DNA of 64,000 nt from Lithodes maja (taxonomy: Eukaryota > Arthropoda > Malacostraca > Decapoda > Lithodidae). The DNA is taken from NCBI GenBank assembly GCA_037953745.1, contig JBAKBP010003083.1, positions 1-64,000 of the forward strand, given 5' to 3'. Positions 12,169 through 23,472 of this stretch are shown here, one piece after another. Position 1 is the first letter of the stretch, and every line of letters starts with the position of its first letter. The translations under genes were made by a program, and so were the position numbers. The notes under the pieces are model-generated. The model was not told where the DNA came from, did not search any database, and worked only from the letters and a program-made list of their open reading frames with translations.

Positions 12169-13582
12169 ATGGCAGTACAATTGTTAAGAGCAAACCTGGT
12201 GGTCCCTCGGATATCCACCCCCGGAAGGGTTGGGTCATTGACACAGGGCCCTCCCGGTCGTCATCATGCGACTGTGTCAAGAGCATTGCAACGTCCCAAA
12301 GCTGCTCGTCGGTGCAGCTTTTTCTTTAGTAATATAAGGGGACTTCACTCTAACATCAATTCTGTACACCAATTTCTTCAAGCAGAATCCCCTACTCTCC
12401 TTTTTTTGACAGAGACTCAAGTAACATCCACATCTGACACATCTAGATTTAATTTTCCAGGTTATCAACTGCTCCAAAATTTCAGACCTAAAGGAGGTGT
12501 ATGTTGCTTCGCAAAATCTGAAATTGCCCTGGAGGAGGTTACTAGTTTCAATTGTCCCTATTTTGATTATTTTATATACAAATTAATTTCTGCTGGTAAA
12601 TTTAAATACATATGTTGCATCTACCGTTCCCCAAATACTCCTCCAGAGCAAAGTCTTTTTGATTCTCTGTCCTCACAACTCAGTGTCCTCAACTTAAATG
12701 CTTCTTCTGAAATCACTGTGTTGGGTGATTTTAATGTCCATAATGTTGAATGGCTCACTCATTCAGCCAGGACTGATGATGCTGGTCTTGAATGTGAGCT
12801 ATTTGCAGACTCATTTAATCTCACTCAACTAGTCAACCAACCCACCCGTGTACCAGATAATCCTAATCATAATTCCCACCTACTGGACTTAATTTTAACA
12901 ACCAATTCAGAAAATTATGATGTTACAGTGAGGTCCCCGCTTGGATCTTCTAATCACTGTCTGATACAGGCCACCTGTCTATCACCTACCACACCTTCCC
13001 ACTCTGAACCTGTTTTGGTGACTAAATGGCATTACGATAGGGCAGAATGGGTGGGTCTTCAAGGTTTCTTTATTGATATTCCCTGGACCTCTTTCTTTTC
13101 TAATGATGCACACTCCACCTTGAGCCACATACAAGATTTTGTAAAAATTGGAATGGAAACTTTTATTCCTCATCAAAGGTACAGTAAAAGATCTAATTCA
13201 CCTAAATGGTTTGACCATAATTGTGCTAGAGTAACTGAACAAAAAGCAATAGCCTACAATGCATACACAAGATCAAAAACACATGAAGCCTTTAATTACT
13301 TTAGAAACATCAGAAATCATGCCAAAACTGTATTAAACCTAACTAAATCAAACTTTCTCCATAAGCAGGCAAATAAACTTCTAAATAATCCAAATGATAA
13401 CAAAATATTTTGGTCTACTCTTAACTCATTCAAATCCAACTTCACTACTGCTTCATCCATTCCACCATTAAAATCTCCGACTGGCAATCTTGTAAGTGAC
13501 CCACGAGGTAAAGCTAACCTTCTTGCGGATATTTTCTCCACCAACTCAACCTTAGATGAAATAAATCAAGATGTCCCTGTAC
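12169..13582 (+). pseudogene. LINE B ORF, endonuclease domain
   Basis: The ATG at 12169 opens about 470 residues. An exonuclease/endonuclease/phosphatase fold is recognisable: SNIRGLHSN near residue 54, LTETQ near 84, GDFNVHNVEW near 187 and SNHCLI near 266. A linker leads toward the RT. The frame then runs into an inserted CR1 fragment at about 13583 and stops at 13614 inside it. Upstream residues are basic and unremarkable. Together with 14374-15901 this would be one polyprotein of a single-ORF LINE. Confidence 0.85.
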
Positions 13583-14373
13583 TTCAGAAGTTGTTAAGAA
13601 GGCAAACAAAATAATTGGCTTTATAGGCAGGTCATTTGAGCATAAATCCAAAGAAGTTATCCTAACCCTTTACAATTCCTTAGTCCGCCCTCTTCTGGAA
13701 TACTGCGTTCAATCCTGGTGCCCTTATTACCAAAAAGATATAAACAAGCTAAAACGAGTTCAACGTAGAGTTACCAAAATTATACCTAGCCTAAAGAACA
13801 AACCATACGAAGAGCGTCTTAGAGAATTAAATCTATTTCCTTTAACCCAGCGCAGATTAAGAGGTGACTTAATTCAAGTGTTCAAAATCATCAAAGGCAT
13901 CGACAATATGAACTGTAGTAAGTACTTCACTATCGACCAATCTAATTACACGCGGGGAAACGGTTGCAAAATTATTGGTAAATCTTTTAACTCCCACGAA
14001 TCTCAGAATTTCTTCTTCAATCGAGTTGTCAACTTGTGGAATGGGCTTCCCCGAAACGTTATAGACTGCATCATCGTTGATTCATTTAAACTCCGCCCAG
14101 ACAAAAATCTCTCATCAAATCCGCGACTGACTGCGTTTGTAAATGAATAACTTTATTTTATCCCCCCCTCAGTTACTAACCCATATGTCCTCTACTAACT
14201 TCCTAATCCTGCCACGGACATTAGTTCCAGGGCAGTAATTCCCTTTCCAGTGTTCCCTTACCCACTCTAAACCACTATTTGGACACTTGATCCTCAGTGT
14301 TTTGGAGGACAAGCAACCTAGAAGGGTCACTAGATCTGTTGTTGCTTGATTTCCTTTGTACTCCTTTGTACTC
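13583..14373 (+). mobile_element. 5'-truncated CR1 fragment inside LINE B
   Basis: Carries the last about 180 residues of a CR1-type RT ORF (13585-14150, ending FVNE and a stop) plus about 225 bp of 3' UTR. The same sequence, highly similar, forms the 3' part of the CR1 element at 39609-43237. The 3' end shows CTTTGTACTC twice in tandem at 14354-14373, like the short terminal repeats that end CR1 elements. It splits LINE B between the endonuclease linker and the RT. Confidence 0.85.
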
Positions 14374-15901
14374 TTACTTAATTTTAATTCGCCTGAAATT
14401 CCCTCACTTAAGATCCACACCAGACATGTCAAAATATTTTTAAGAATCTCTCAGTAGATAAGGCTCTAGGTCCAGATGAAATTCCTCCAATAGTACTTAA
14501 GAATTGCTCCTTGGTGCTTGCTCCTGTATTGGCAAAAATTGTCCGTTTGTGTACTCATACCTCATGCTTCCCAGTACCCTGGAAAGAAGCAAACATCCAT
14601 CCAGTTCCTAAAAAAGGTGCCTCTTCAGATCCATCAAACTACAGACCAATAGCTATAACTTCCACTCTTGGCAAAGTCTTTGAAATTATATTAAATAATC
14701 ACTTAATTAAGTATCTGGAGAATAATAAATTAATCAGTGATAGGCAATATGGTTTTAGACGATGTCGATCAACTGCAGACATTCTTTGCCTTCTTACGCA
14801 TCAAATCAACCAAGCTACAGACCAACATGGTGAAACACATACAATAGCACTGCATATTATATCAAAGGCATTTGATAGAGTCTGGCATCAATCCTTATTG
14901 TCGAAGATGTCACACTACGGCCTTGCATCATTAGTTCCACTAATTTCTTCTTATCTTCATAACAGAAAAATACGTGTAATGGTAGATGGCCTTTATTCTC
15001 AATTTCACTCAATAAATGCTGGTGTTCCCCAGGAATCAGTTTTGGCCCCAACTCTGTTCCTCATTCATATCAATGATCTCATATCTATCACTCATAATCC
15101 AATACATTACTACGCAGATGACTCAACACTCCACAGTTCCTTCACATTTACCAATTCTTTCACCCAACCCGATCTTATAAATTCAAAAATAAACACTGCA
15201 ATTTCTCTGAACCAGGACCTTTCTAGAATTATGAATGGGTACAAGAGAATCTAGTTTCCTTTAATGCACAGAAAACCAAGTACATTCAATTTTCTAACCG
15301 ACAGAATCTCACTGACTCCCATATATTTTTTAATGATGTAAATATTCCCACTTCCCCTAGTATTGACATTCTCGGTGTAACATTAACTACTAACTTGAGC
15401 TGGACACATTATGTTAGAAGCATTGCTAAGAATGCCTCTAAAAAACTGGGACTCCTGTACAGAGTTCGAGAATTCTTCACTGACGAGCAGTTGGCCGTAA
15501 TATATAAAAGTCATGTGCGTTCTCAGATGGATTACTGTTCACCTCTGTGGGGTGGAAGTGGAGTGGTTGCATTGAGGCAGTTGGACAAAATTCAAAATAA
15601 AGCTATTAGATTAATCAATAACCCTGCAATCACACAGGACCTTCCTACATTATCCATACGAAGAAACGTTGCATCCCTTGCATTATTCTACAGATATTTT
15701 CACAGCAATTGTTCCGAGGAACTTGCTTCAATTGTGACGCCTCTCCACATCTTTCCCCGTAGAACTAGGGCAGCTGAGAGCGCCCATGAATTTACACTTT
15801 CTCCTCCACAATGCAAAACTTCTGCTTATCAGAATTCATTTATCCCCAGAGATACTACTCTTTGGAATTCACTTCCCTCGAATTGCTTTCCACAAACTTA
15901 A
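14374..15901 (+). pseudogene. LINE B ORF, reverse transcriptase domain
   Basis: Resumes with KALGPDEIPP near 14459 and continues with VPKKGASSDPSNYRPIAI near 14605, the DRQYGFR motif, HIISKAFDRVWHQSL (motif A; the usual LD has become HI), GVPQESVLAPTLF (motif B; Gly to Glu in PQG) and YYADDSTLH near 15110 (motif C, intact). A frameshift lies near 15250, then the thumb and C-terminal domain run to a stop at about 15901. Family function is target-primed reverse transcription. The substitutions and frameshift indicate a dead copy. Confidence 0.85.
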
Positions 15902-16017
15902 AATCTACAAATGTTTAAATCCAGTTGTTACAAACATTTTATGAATGGAGGATGCCTTTAGGCACATGGACCTTTTTGTTTTATCTGTGTTTTTCCTTCC
16001 TCCGTTCATTATCTCTT

Positions 16018-16048
16018 TAAAAAAAACAAAAAAAAACACACAAAAAAA
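16018..16048 (+). repeat. A-rich tract near the 3' end of LINE B
   Basis: Interrupted A-runs with CAC spacers. About 145 bp of further sequence separates it from the right-hand target duplication. Confidence 0.7.
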
Positions 16049-16247
16049 CAATATCTAGCTAGGGGTTTCTGAGAGAGAGGCAATACCATTTTTATAACAT
16101 CCAGGTAACCTATCTATTTATTTAAGTTTATTCCTTCGTTTTCTTTATTATTTATTTAGTGTGGTAAGGGATAGAATTGGCCAGAGATATTCCCCACAAC
16201 ACCCCTAACACACACACACACTCACCCAAAATCATATGAGTAACATA

Positions 16248-18748
16248 TGTTACGACCTGGCACTCGGGTACACAAGGGCTCTTAACCCGGGAGCTGCGGG
16301 AAGACTCTTAAGAGTTCCCCCGGCGGACTGCGGGAAGACTCTCTGGAGTAAGTAAAATTAAAAATCAACTTTTGACAATGAAAAAAAAATATTTTTTTAT
16401 ATTTTTATTTTTTTATTTTTTTTTTTTTATTTGTCCCCTGGGCCATGCAAAATCTCAGTCCTCTACCTCCCCTCCTTCCCCACTTTCCTCCTATTCCTCA
16501 GTTATCACCTATTTTCCCTATTATTCCCTTATTCTGAGGTATATTTTCGTGCTAACATTAGCGAGTTGCAAGCAGGGTGTTGTCATCACTGATGGCCATC
16601 GAGTGCAAGAGAGAGAGAGAGAGTATCGATCGACTGCGTCGCAGTGGCCTTGGGGAAAATTGGCGGGAAGGTAGCTTGCCTCACCCATACATTATACAAC
16701 TCGCGGGCTATATCTCCGATTTTGACCATCCAAACGCTGTTTTCACTCGTTTTATTGTTGTTTCAGGTTAATACCTTTATAATCAACCCATAATAGGTGC
16801 ATATGGATAATTATTAATGCTATTAATGGTACAATGAATATTTTAGTGACGAAAAACCTCAAATACGTCAGCACAGGGGGAGGTTTTCAATTACCCCCGT
16901 GCGCACTTCAGAGGTTAATCAGGACTCGAGTACGGCTCGCTGCCACAACGGAAACACACGATCCCAAACCCTGAGTACTGCCAGCCGAACAAAAAACACC
17001 AATACCCTCCAGAGTTCGATCTGCTATAACGGGGTATACAAGAACTCGGTACTAGTGTTCAACAACAGACTAATAAAGAGACAGGAATTATCTAGTCTGG
17101 TCAACAATCAAACAAAGAAGTAAGAAACAACAACACCAAAGAATAGTGTTGGCCGAAGCCGAAGTAATCCACCCTTGACTAAGAACTTAAGAAGTCCTCC
17201 ACCCTCTACTTCGGATCGGCACTATTACGTTACGTTAAATTAATAGTCCTTAAGCATCGAGCAAGGAATCTTCTGATAAAGTTAGATGCTTCTCGGATGC
17301 CCGTAAGAAGTACGTATCGGATTTTGAACAGCTATTCAAATAAGCAAAACACTGGCAATTACATATCATTAAAGGTTTAAATTGACATAAGAAGAATTAT
17401 AAGAATATGCAATAGTAAATGGCAAACATTAAAAAAGAAGTACTCCGCCAATGCACCGGCAATAGCCTACTCGGATTGTGCTCGTGGGCCACTAATCACT
17501 AAAGTAGCTAAGCGTGCAACACATGAAATCAATAGTGCCTAAACAATATCATACATAAGGAAAGCTTCAATACTATTCTGTATCTTCTAATCGAGCAAAG
17601 TCTAGCTGGGATGTAGTAGGCTAGGAAACAATGGCTGAGCAAGCGGCTCGTAGCCTAGCGAGGTCCTTAAGGCTGTGCGGCCAAATTACGTTAATTGACG
17701 GGATGCTCTCTTGAGAGATCCAGATCACTAGTATCTGGTTCTCTCCTGGCGATCCTCTCAAAGTCAAAGCAAACGAGTTAGCACAGTGTTGGGTGGCAGA
17801 GGCAAAAGCCCTCACTCGCAACACAGTGCTAAACTCACAAGGTACACAGTCAGAAAGACCACCTAGGCTTCCCACGTCTCCGTTGCGATTGTACAGGTTC
17901 AACAAAATCTAGTACACATCGGGAATCACAACACCAGTAGCCTTATCCCAGTCTAGCATTACCTAGACTAGCAGAAAACAGGAACAATAATAATAATACA
18001 CAGGGAAATGCATATACGAGTGCAACAAACATTAATCAATCCTATTCTAGTTATCCCTTCCAAAATAGGCTATCTAATAGGCATATATCTCGTGAGAACT
18101 CAAGCGATAATACGTTGGCTGACTAGCTCTGCACCAACGGGACCATTGAAGTTAAAAAGGGTCGGGAAAAGAGGAAAAAAGGCTGTACAGATAGTAGAGA
18201 AAGTTCACATCAGTCAGAAGAATATCTATAGTTAGCAAGGGAAATGAGAAGTCGCTCTGCCTAATGAGTTCTGAAGAAAATGTGGCGAGACTTCCCTTTT
18301 TATACTCGGCCCTCTAGTGAGCCCAACGTAAACTACTAAGGACCGCCCACTGACAATCATTACGTAATTTATCTCTCTCAATCTGGGATAGACAAAGGCT
18401 TTCCCACGCACTGAGGGGAGGAGGGAGGGGGGGGAGTGCTAGTGAGTTAGGCCCACCTCCCGCATGGCGCACCCACTGACCCCCGTTACGTAATCTCTCT
18501 CTCTCTCCTCTCATCATTACAAATAAGTTTTATACACAATACTTATAACTAATGATATAAAATAGAACTCGTTGACTCAGATGAAAACAAAATACATATT
18601 CATAATACTTATAGTACAACGGCTCACATGAACTAAGTTAGGAAACTCTACACAGACTACAGCCAAAGTTCCTGCCCTGACGATCCTAGCGAGAGTGGGG
18701 CATGACTGGGCGTTCTGTACAGCATGCTCACACTCGACATGCGTCACA
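16248..18748 (-). repeat. G1 3' LTR, carrying a 629-bp insertion
   Basis: Direct copy of 23473-25337. Without the TTAA-flanked insertion at 16286-16914 (plus one TTAA) it is 1868 bp against 1865 bp. In my reading the copies differ by about two substitutions (near 17578 and 18139) and two homopolymer/CT-run indels, so the integration is very recent. Confidence 0.95.
16286..16914. mobile_element. MITE1: TTAA-flanked non-autonomous insertion in the G1 LTR
   Basis: The TTAA at 16282-16285 is repeated at 16915-16918. The other LTR copy shows the exact empty site, with one TTAA at the equivalent position near 23509. Ends read TTAACCCGGGAGCTGCGGG and, on the opposite strand, TTAACCTCTGAAGTGCGC, an imperfect terminal inverted repeat. 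TTAA duplication is the piggyBac-superfamily signature. No transposase is encoded, and a T-rich tract and a GA-run lie inside. Confidence 0.85.
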
Positions 18749-18760
18749 CCTCCCCCAAGA
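18749..18760 (-). other. G1 polypurine tract
   Basis: On the sense (minus) strand CTTGGGGGAGG sits directly before the TGTGACGC start of the 3' LTR, the expected place for the plus-strand primer. Confidence 0.75.
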
Positions 18761-19241
18761 TTTTACTTGCTCAACCCTGAGCTAAAATCTGACACACACA
18801 GAACCCCATCAAGCCCCTCACACCCAGCGACCGCATGGCACTAAAACAAAGCTGAGTTTATCACCAAAACACATCTTATTATTAAAAAAAAAATTCACAT
18901 TTTATAACTCCTCCCAACAATAGCAAAAAGACACAATATCATGCTCCCAGAGCGAGCTTACAGCAGCCCAGCCGTTTGATAGTTCGTGGACTACTCAAAC
19001 TCAATAGGCTATGACAAACTTATACAATTATCTATATAAAAAAGAAAGAGTTTTTTATATGATTTTTTTTATATTTTAATATGTTTTTTCCGGCTGCACT
19101 ATAAGGGCAGCCTATTTTCTTCTATACCAAACGCTCATCTCCTGCTTTACGACCCAATACGCTGGGCTACAACCGCGAGCCAACAAGCACCAAGCGCAAA
19201 ATACTATTCAAACTAAAGCAGGAGGCTACCCGTGTGTCAAT
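18761..19241 (-). other. G1 3' untranslated region between RNase H and PPT
   Basis: About 480 bp with no reading frame. Its importance is negative: no integrase follows RNase H, unlike in standard Ty3/gypsy elements. Confidence 0.7.
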
Positions 19242-20558
19242 CTACCCAGGATCATATACCCTTGAACGACCATCTGCAACCACGTTGTCACAACCGGCAA
19301 TATGGCGTATGTCCAGGTTATATACCAATAACCTTAGTGACCACCTGGTCAGCCTCATATTCCGATTGTGAAACTGGTCCAAGAACTTGAGAGGGTGATG
19401 ATCTGGGTAAACTACAACGACCGGACCATAGGCTGGAACATAGACCTCGAAATGCCCCAGCGCAAGCACAACCGCCAGCAGCTCCTCCTCGACAACAGAG
19501 CAGCTCCCCTGGGCCGAATTGTACTTCTCCGAGCAGAAACTAACAGGATGCTCCAGCCCATCATCGTCCTTTTCCACTTCATTCATCAGGTTCTGAAACG
19601 TTGCTGGTGCATTCTTAAGTCCGTCAGGCATAACATTGCACTGGTAGGTACTCCCGTCCACAACAAAACCACATACCTCTTTAGCACGCTCGGACAAAGG
19701 TACCTGCCAGCAACCCCTCACTAAATCCACCTTCGTGATAGGCGATGCAGCCCCGAGGCGGTCTATGGTGTCGTCAACTCTTGATAAGGTATAGGCGTCT
19801 GTCAGGGATAATGCACACACACTCTCGCAATCAACACACTCACTGATCTTGCCACTTAACACCGGTTGCAAAGTTACAGGCAACGACCACTCATGACATT
19901 CCTTATCCCTCCGACCCTTCGTCCACACGTAATCCAGCTCTGCTTGCACCATAGGCTGTCGAGCAGGATTTATACGGTAGGGAATTAAACTGAGCCTTGC
20001 ACTATCTCCAGCCTGCATGTCGGATTCTACCCCGTACATCAGGCCTGGAGAAGCAACAAACATGCGAAAGTACTGCCATAGCCTAGTAAACAACTGCCTT
20101 GCACTGTCTCCACGAACAACATGCCTAGTGCCCTCCCACAACCCAGCCGAGACCGCAGCTTCTAACCTGTAGTCTCCCTCCTTCTCCATCTTCGTCCCTA
20201 GAACAGCCAGGTCATGAGAGGGACAATCAGTACCACCTGTGCAGTCACTCCCATAGTTCATTATTGCTAAGGCTTCCCCGCCGATACCGTACATGCGCAC
20301 CCCCGCATTCCTTGTGACGACATCTGCCTGCTCAGCATCACCGCTTTTAGAGACATGGCCAGATACAGTCGGTCTATGGTAGGGCTGTTGCATTAGACTA
20401 GAGCAGCATTGGGAGGCTATGTGACGACCGGGCACATCCACTCCACAGCCAACCTCACCAATCTGCTCAATGTCCTCCTTTTGACCACCACCCTTGGCAG
20501 CCATGGGTCGACCCTGACCTGGCAACCATGCCAAAGCCTCGTCGCCACCTTGAACCAC
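19242..20558 (-). pseudogene. G1 pol 3' part: integrase C-end, truncated RT, RNase H
   Basis: Reading in the sense direction, the first 60 residues (GDEALAWLPGQGRPM...) resemble the small C-terminal beta domain of Ty3/gypsy integrases. A linker follows, then RT sequence: YRINPARQPMVQAELDY near residue 205, SLTDAYTLSRVDDTIDRL near 255, ITKVDLVRGCWQVPLSERA (motif A) near 278 and GLKNAPATFQNLMN (motif B) near 318. The chain then jumps directly into RNase H (HPVSFCSEKYNS..., TDH-like YPDHHPL, RHIAGCDNVVAD), so motif C (YxDD) and the connection are deleted. It ends at 19242 with no integrase after it. Not functional. Confidence 0.85.
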
Positions 20559-21684
20559 CGAAACAACGAGGCTAACGGTCTTTCAACATTCACGTGACCT
20601 GCTCGCGGAACATCTTGCACCGCCCGAGTTGTGAGACTCAGGGGCTCGGCACGACCAGTGGGGTATGAACCGAGCTGGTGCTGGAGTGCTGCACACTGCT
20701 GCTCAGGCAGGTGCTCTAGCGCTTCCACAGCCACCAGACTCGTGTCCCCCGCCCACTGCTCCGCCGAGACATGACAATCCCTACTCTCCTCCACCTGTGC
20801 CCTACTGCCCCCCTCTCCTTCTCCACCTTGGCCGCGGCAGACCAACGCAGGGACAGTAGGCTGCTCAGGTGGTTGCCTCACAAACTCCTCCAACAGGTTC
20901 ACATGACATGCTTCCCCGTCCTCGTGTTTGATCTCGACAGCACCATTACCACACTTCTGAACTTCCGGATCCTCCAACTGCAGTTTACAAATATCTGAGG
21001 GAACCAACCTGTCTAGATGCTTCCGAAGCCACCCAAGTCCTCCCCCAATATCAAACTGAGCAACCCTTTTTTCTCTCCGTGTGTAACGTTGCTGCTTCGG
21101 AGTCTCTTCCTGCCCTACCTCCTCACTAGCTGTGACAGGTCCTGGGGCCTCTCCAGACTCCAACATAGGTGCCAATACTGAATCACCCGGGAGAGCCGCC
21201 GAGTCAAAACTCTTAAAACAACTCCAGCTTTAGCCTCCTCCTGTTGATCGTTCCTCCGCTGGTCTGAAGACGGAGGACTAGGCTGTGACACTTTAGCTGC
21301 CCGAGCTCGGGTGACAACACACGCCATGGGTTGTGCCTGGCACCGCTCGACCCACTCTTGCTCTTCCCTACTCACGTCGGCCGGCCTCTCGGCAACGACT
21401 AAGGGTAGAACCTCAGAAGCGGGCATTGCAAAGTCGTTGCCGAGAAGAAGGTCGACGCCCTCCACTGGCAGTTTCTCCACAATCCCGACATCCAATTCAC
21501 GTGCCACACCATCCACCTCCAACTCCAACCGCACCAGCGGGTATGACCGAGTTGCATTAATACCCTGCACCACTACCACCCGAGCCGCGTTTATAGGGTA
21601 GCCAGTCAAGTTGTTCATCAGAGTCTGGGAAGCACCTGTATCACGCAAGACCTCTACTCCATGCTTGCGCCCCGCCCACATCAC
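20417..21684 (-). pseudogene. G1 protease and spacer toward integrase
   Basis: The frame from 21684 holds a retropepsin: LRDTGASQTLM (catalytic DTG) near residue 14 and LLLGNDFA near 77. A second, overlapping frame (21175-20417) carries a spacer with an LQLEDPEV motif, like the region preceding integrase in related elements, and a CHVNLLEEF motif typical of the end of gypsy integrases. The integrase zinc finger and DDE core are missing. Protease would process the Gag-Pol polyprotein. The frame changes show decay. Confidence 0.8.
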
Positions 21685-22398
21685 GCAACCCCGCCCTCTA
21701 TGGTCGCAAAAAACATCCTGAGCAGGGTTCGAGCCTCCCAGTGCTTCTGCATTGGCTGTGCCTCAGCCTCTGACGAACTGCCCCGGGCAAACTCAGATGA
21801 CTTCGGAGACACACCAATGTTGCAGGCCAAAGACACAGCTGCTGTAGGTGGTTTGCTAGGACAGACTCTTGCAAAGTGCCCCTTTTCATGACAATGATAA
21901 CACTCCAACTCCCCTTTGGGCTTCCCTTGGTACTGGGAAGGGCCCGGCCCCTTCTTAAATGGGACGGTGCTAGTCTTGTGGTCAGTCTTGGTATCATGGC
22001 TCTTGTACTTGTTTGCATAATGTATATCACTAACTCGGGGGGGTGGGGCGTCACGCCCCTTGTTACCTGCCTCACTATGCTGGGCAGACCCGCACCCACG
22101 AATTAGTGATAGCTGGAGGTCAGCCATATCAGCTGCCTCCTGTAGAGTTTTTGGGTTCTTTTCTTTAATAGTTAGTCATTTCTGCACCAGTACACTTATA
22201 AAACTGCTCGAGCAGAAACAGCTCAGTCAACTGTTCGGCCGTCTCAGCTTTCTCAGAACGTGTCCAGTTTGTAAGTGCATCTTTTAAGTCCCGGGCATGT
22301 TCAAGAAAGGTCGCCTCCCTAGTCTTTGTAACACCCCGAAACTTCAATCGATATGTTTCCGGTTGCAACTCGTATGCCCGTAGGACAGCTCTCTTCAA
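21685..22398 (-). pseudogene. G1 gag C-terminal part with CCHC knuckle
   Basis: Two frames: 22398-22165 carries a Retrotrans_gag/SCAN-like helical segment (AYELQPETYRLKFRG...), and 22127-21681 carries a CX2CX4HX4C knuckle CYHCHEKGHFARVC near residue 76. The equivalent G2 region is at 43244-44047. The role is RNA packaging in the virus-like particle. Confidence 0.8.
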
Positions 22399-22475
22399 TT
22401 CTGGGTAGTCAATGCAAGACTCTAAAGGCAGTGCATCATAAGCCTTCAGACCCTTACCCGTAAGTCTTGAGGAGA

Positions 22476-23261
22476 CTAGAGCTGCCCACTTCTCTTCAGA
22501 CCAATTATGCTCCCTACACTTCTTCTCAAAACGATTAAAAATTCTGTGACTTCAGTTTCACTAAATACCGGCACCAATTTGACTAAGTGGGACAAGGACT
22601 GTTCTCTTACTTGGCCCTCACGGCCCATCCGAGTCCCTGTCGACTCTGCACGAGTCTTATCTAAATCTAATTTAGCACAATATTTCTCTGAGTCGTACCT
22701 AAGCTCAGCCTCATGCCTCCTAACCTCAATCTCCTGCCTCCTAGTCTCATTCTCAATCTCATGCCTCCTAGTCTCAATCTTAGCAAGCTCAAGTCTAAAT
22801 ACCATATCTGGAGACAGGCAGGAAGAGGGAGCTGCCACTACTGAAGGAGGGGGGGCAAAAACTGGGGAACCACCATGTGCACCACCCGAGGGCACTCCAA
22901 TCTGCCAATTCTCATCCCTCTGTGGGAGAGTGCTAACCTCCGGTAACTGAGTGGACGGCACTGTGGGAGTCGAGTGAGAGGGGATCTGGGGAGGAACCCC
23001 CCCAAACGCCCTCTCCTCCGAAACCCCATGTCGCCCACGCAACACCCAGGAAATCAACTCCCCCTTGGACATCCCTACTACATTGGAAATGCCCAAAACC
23101 TTGGCTATCAGGTGCAAGCCATAAACATCCACCCCAGTCAGCCTCTCCTCCGTCACGTGGTACCGCTTACTCACAAAAACTCTAGCATCCTCCTCACTGG
23201 TTACTAACGGCACCTCTTCAAATGGCATCTCTCGCTCATCGTCAGTGCTAGGGCACGACAT
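22476..23261 (-). pseudogene. G1 gag N-terminal part
   Basis: The first ATG of the open frame is at 23261 (sense minus), about 210 bp after the LTR. An N-terminal acidic region and a Pro/Ser/Val-rich middle precede a charged helical stretch with repeated ETRRHEI/ETRRQEI units (about residues 170-200), a likely coiled coil, then a VPVFSETEVTEF motif that opens the capsid-like domain, where the frame breaks. G2 gag has the same order, including a longer charged coil. Confidence 0.8.
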
Positions 23262-23448
23262 ACTGAAGTCCACAAAAAAATTCTCGAGACAAAAGTGTTA
23301 AACTTCCTATGCAAGCACTAATTACTAAATTAACTGGAGTCTCTTAAATGCTCTACTAATTGCCATACAAAAAAATATTCTTCAATATGCACGCTAAAAT
23401 ACAAACAAACAAATGTTGTACAACTCTGCAAAAATTTATACTGTTCAC

Positions 23449-23470
23449 AAAATCCTAAGCAAGGTCGCCA
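23449..23470 (-). other. G1 primer-binding site
   Basis: On the sense strand TGGCGACCTTGCTTAGGAT begins 2 nt after the end of the 5' LTR (GTAACA). G2 has the near-identical TGGCGACCTCGCCTAGGAT after its 5' LTR. The tRNA species was not identified. Confidence 0.75.
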
Positions 23471-23472
23471 TT

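Larger units (their letters stand above)
11255..16195 (+). mobile_element. LINE B (Jockey/L2-like), inserted in LINE A
   Basis: Flanked by an 11-bp imperfect duplication of LINE A (ACAACACACCT at 11244-11254, ACAACACCCCT at 16196-16206; one mismatch). It has about 0.9 kb of 5' leader, a single ORF with endonuclease and RT split by a CR1 fragment, and a 3' region with an A-rich tract at about 16018-16048 followed by about 145 bp of unique sequence before the right duplication. No ORF1 is visible between 11255 and 12168. The clade assignment (L2/CR1/Daphne-like, ADDSTLH motif) is an impression from motifs. Confidence 0.75.

Noticed and set aside
14169..14432. 87-codon minus-strand frame also seen at 39590-39800 plus
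   Set aside because: It is the antisense of the CR1 3' UTR; the match between loci reflects the shared repeat, not a gene.
17621..17905. 94-codon frame identical in both copies (also 24213-24497)
   Set aside because: Lies inside the G1 LTRs, which are themselves nearly identical, so identity is no evidence of coding.
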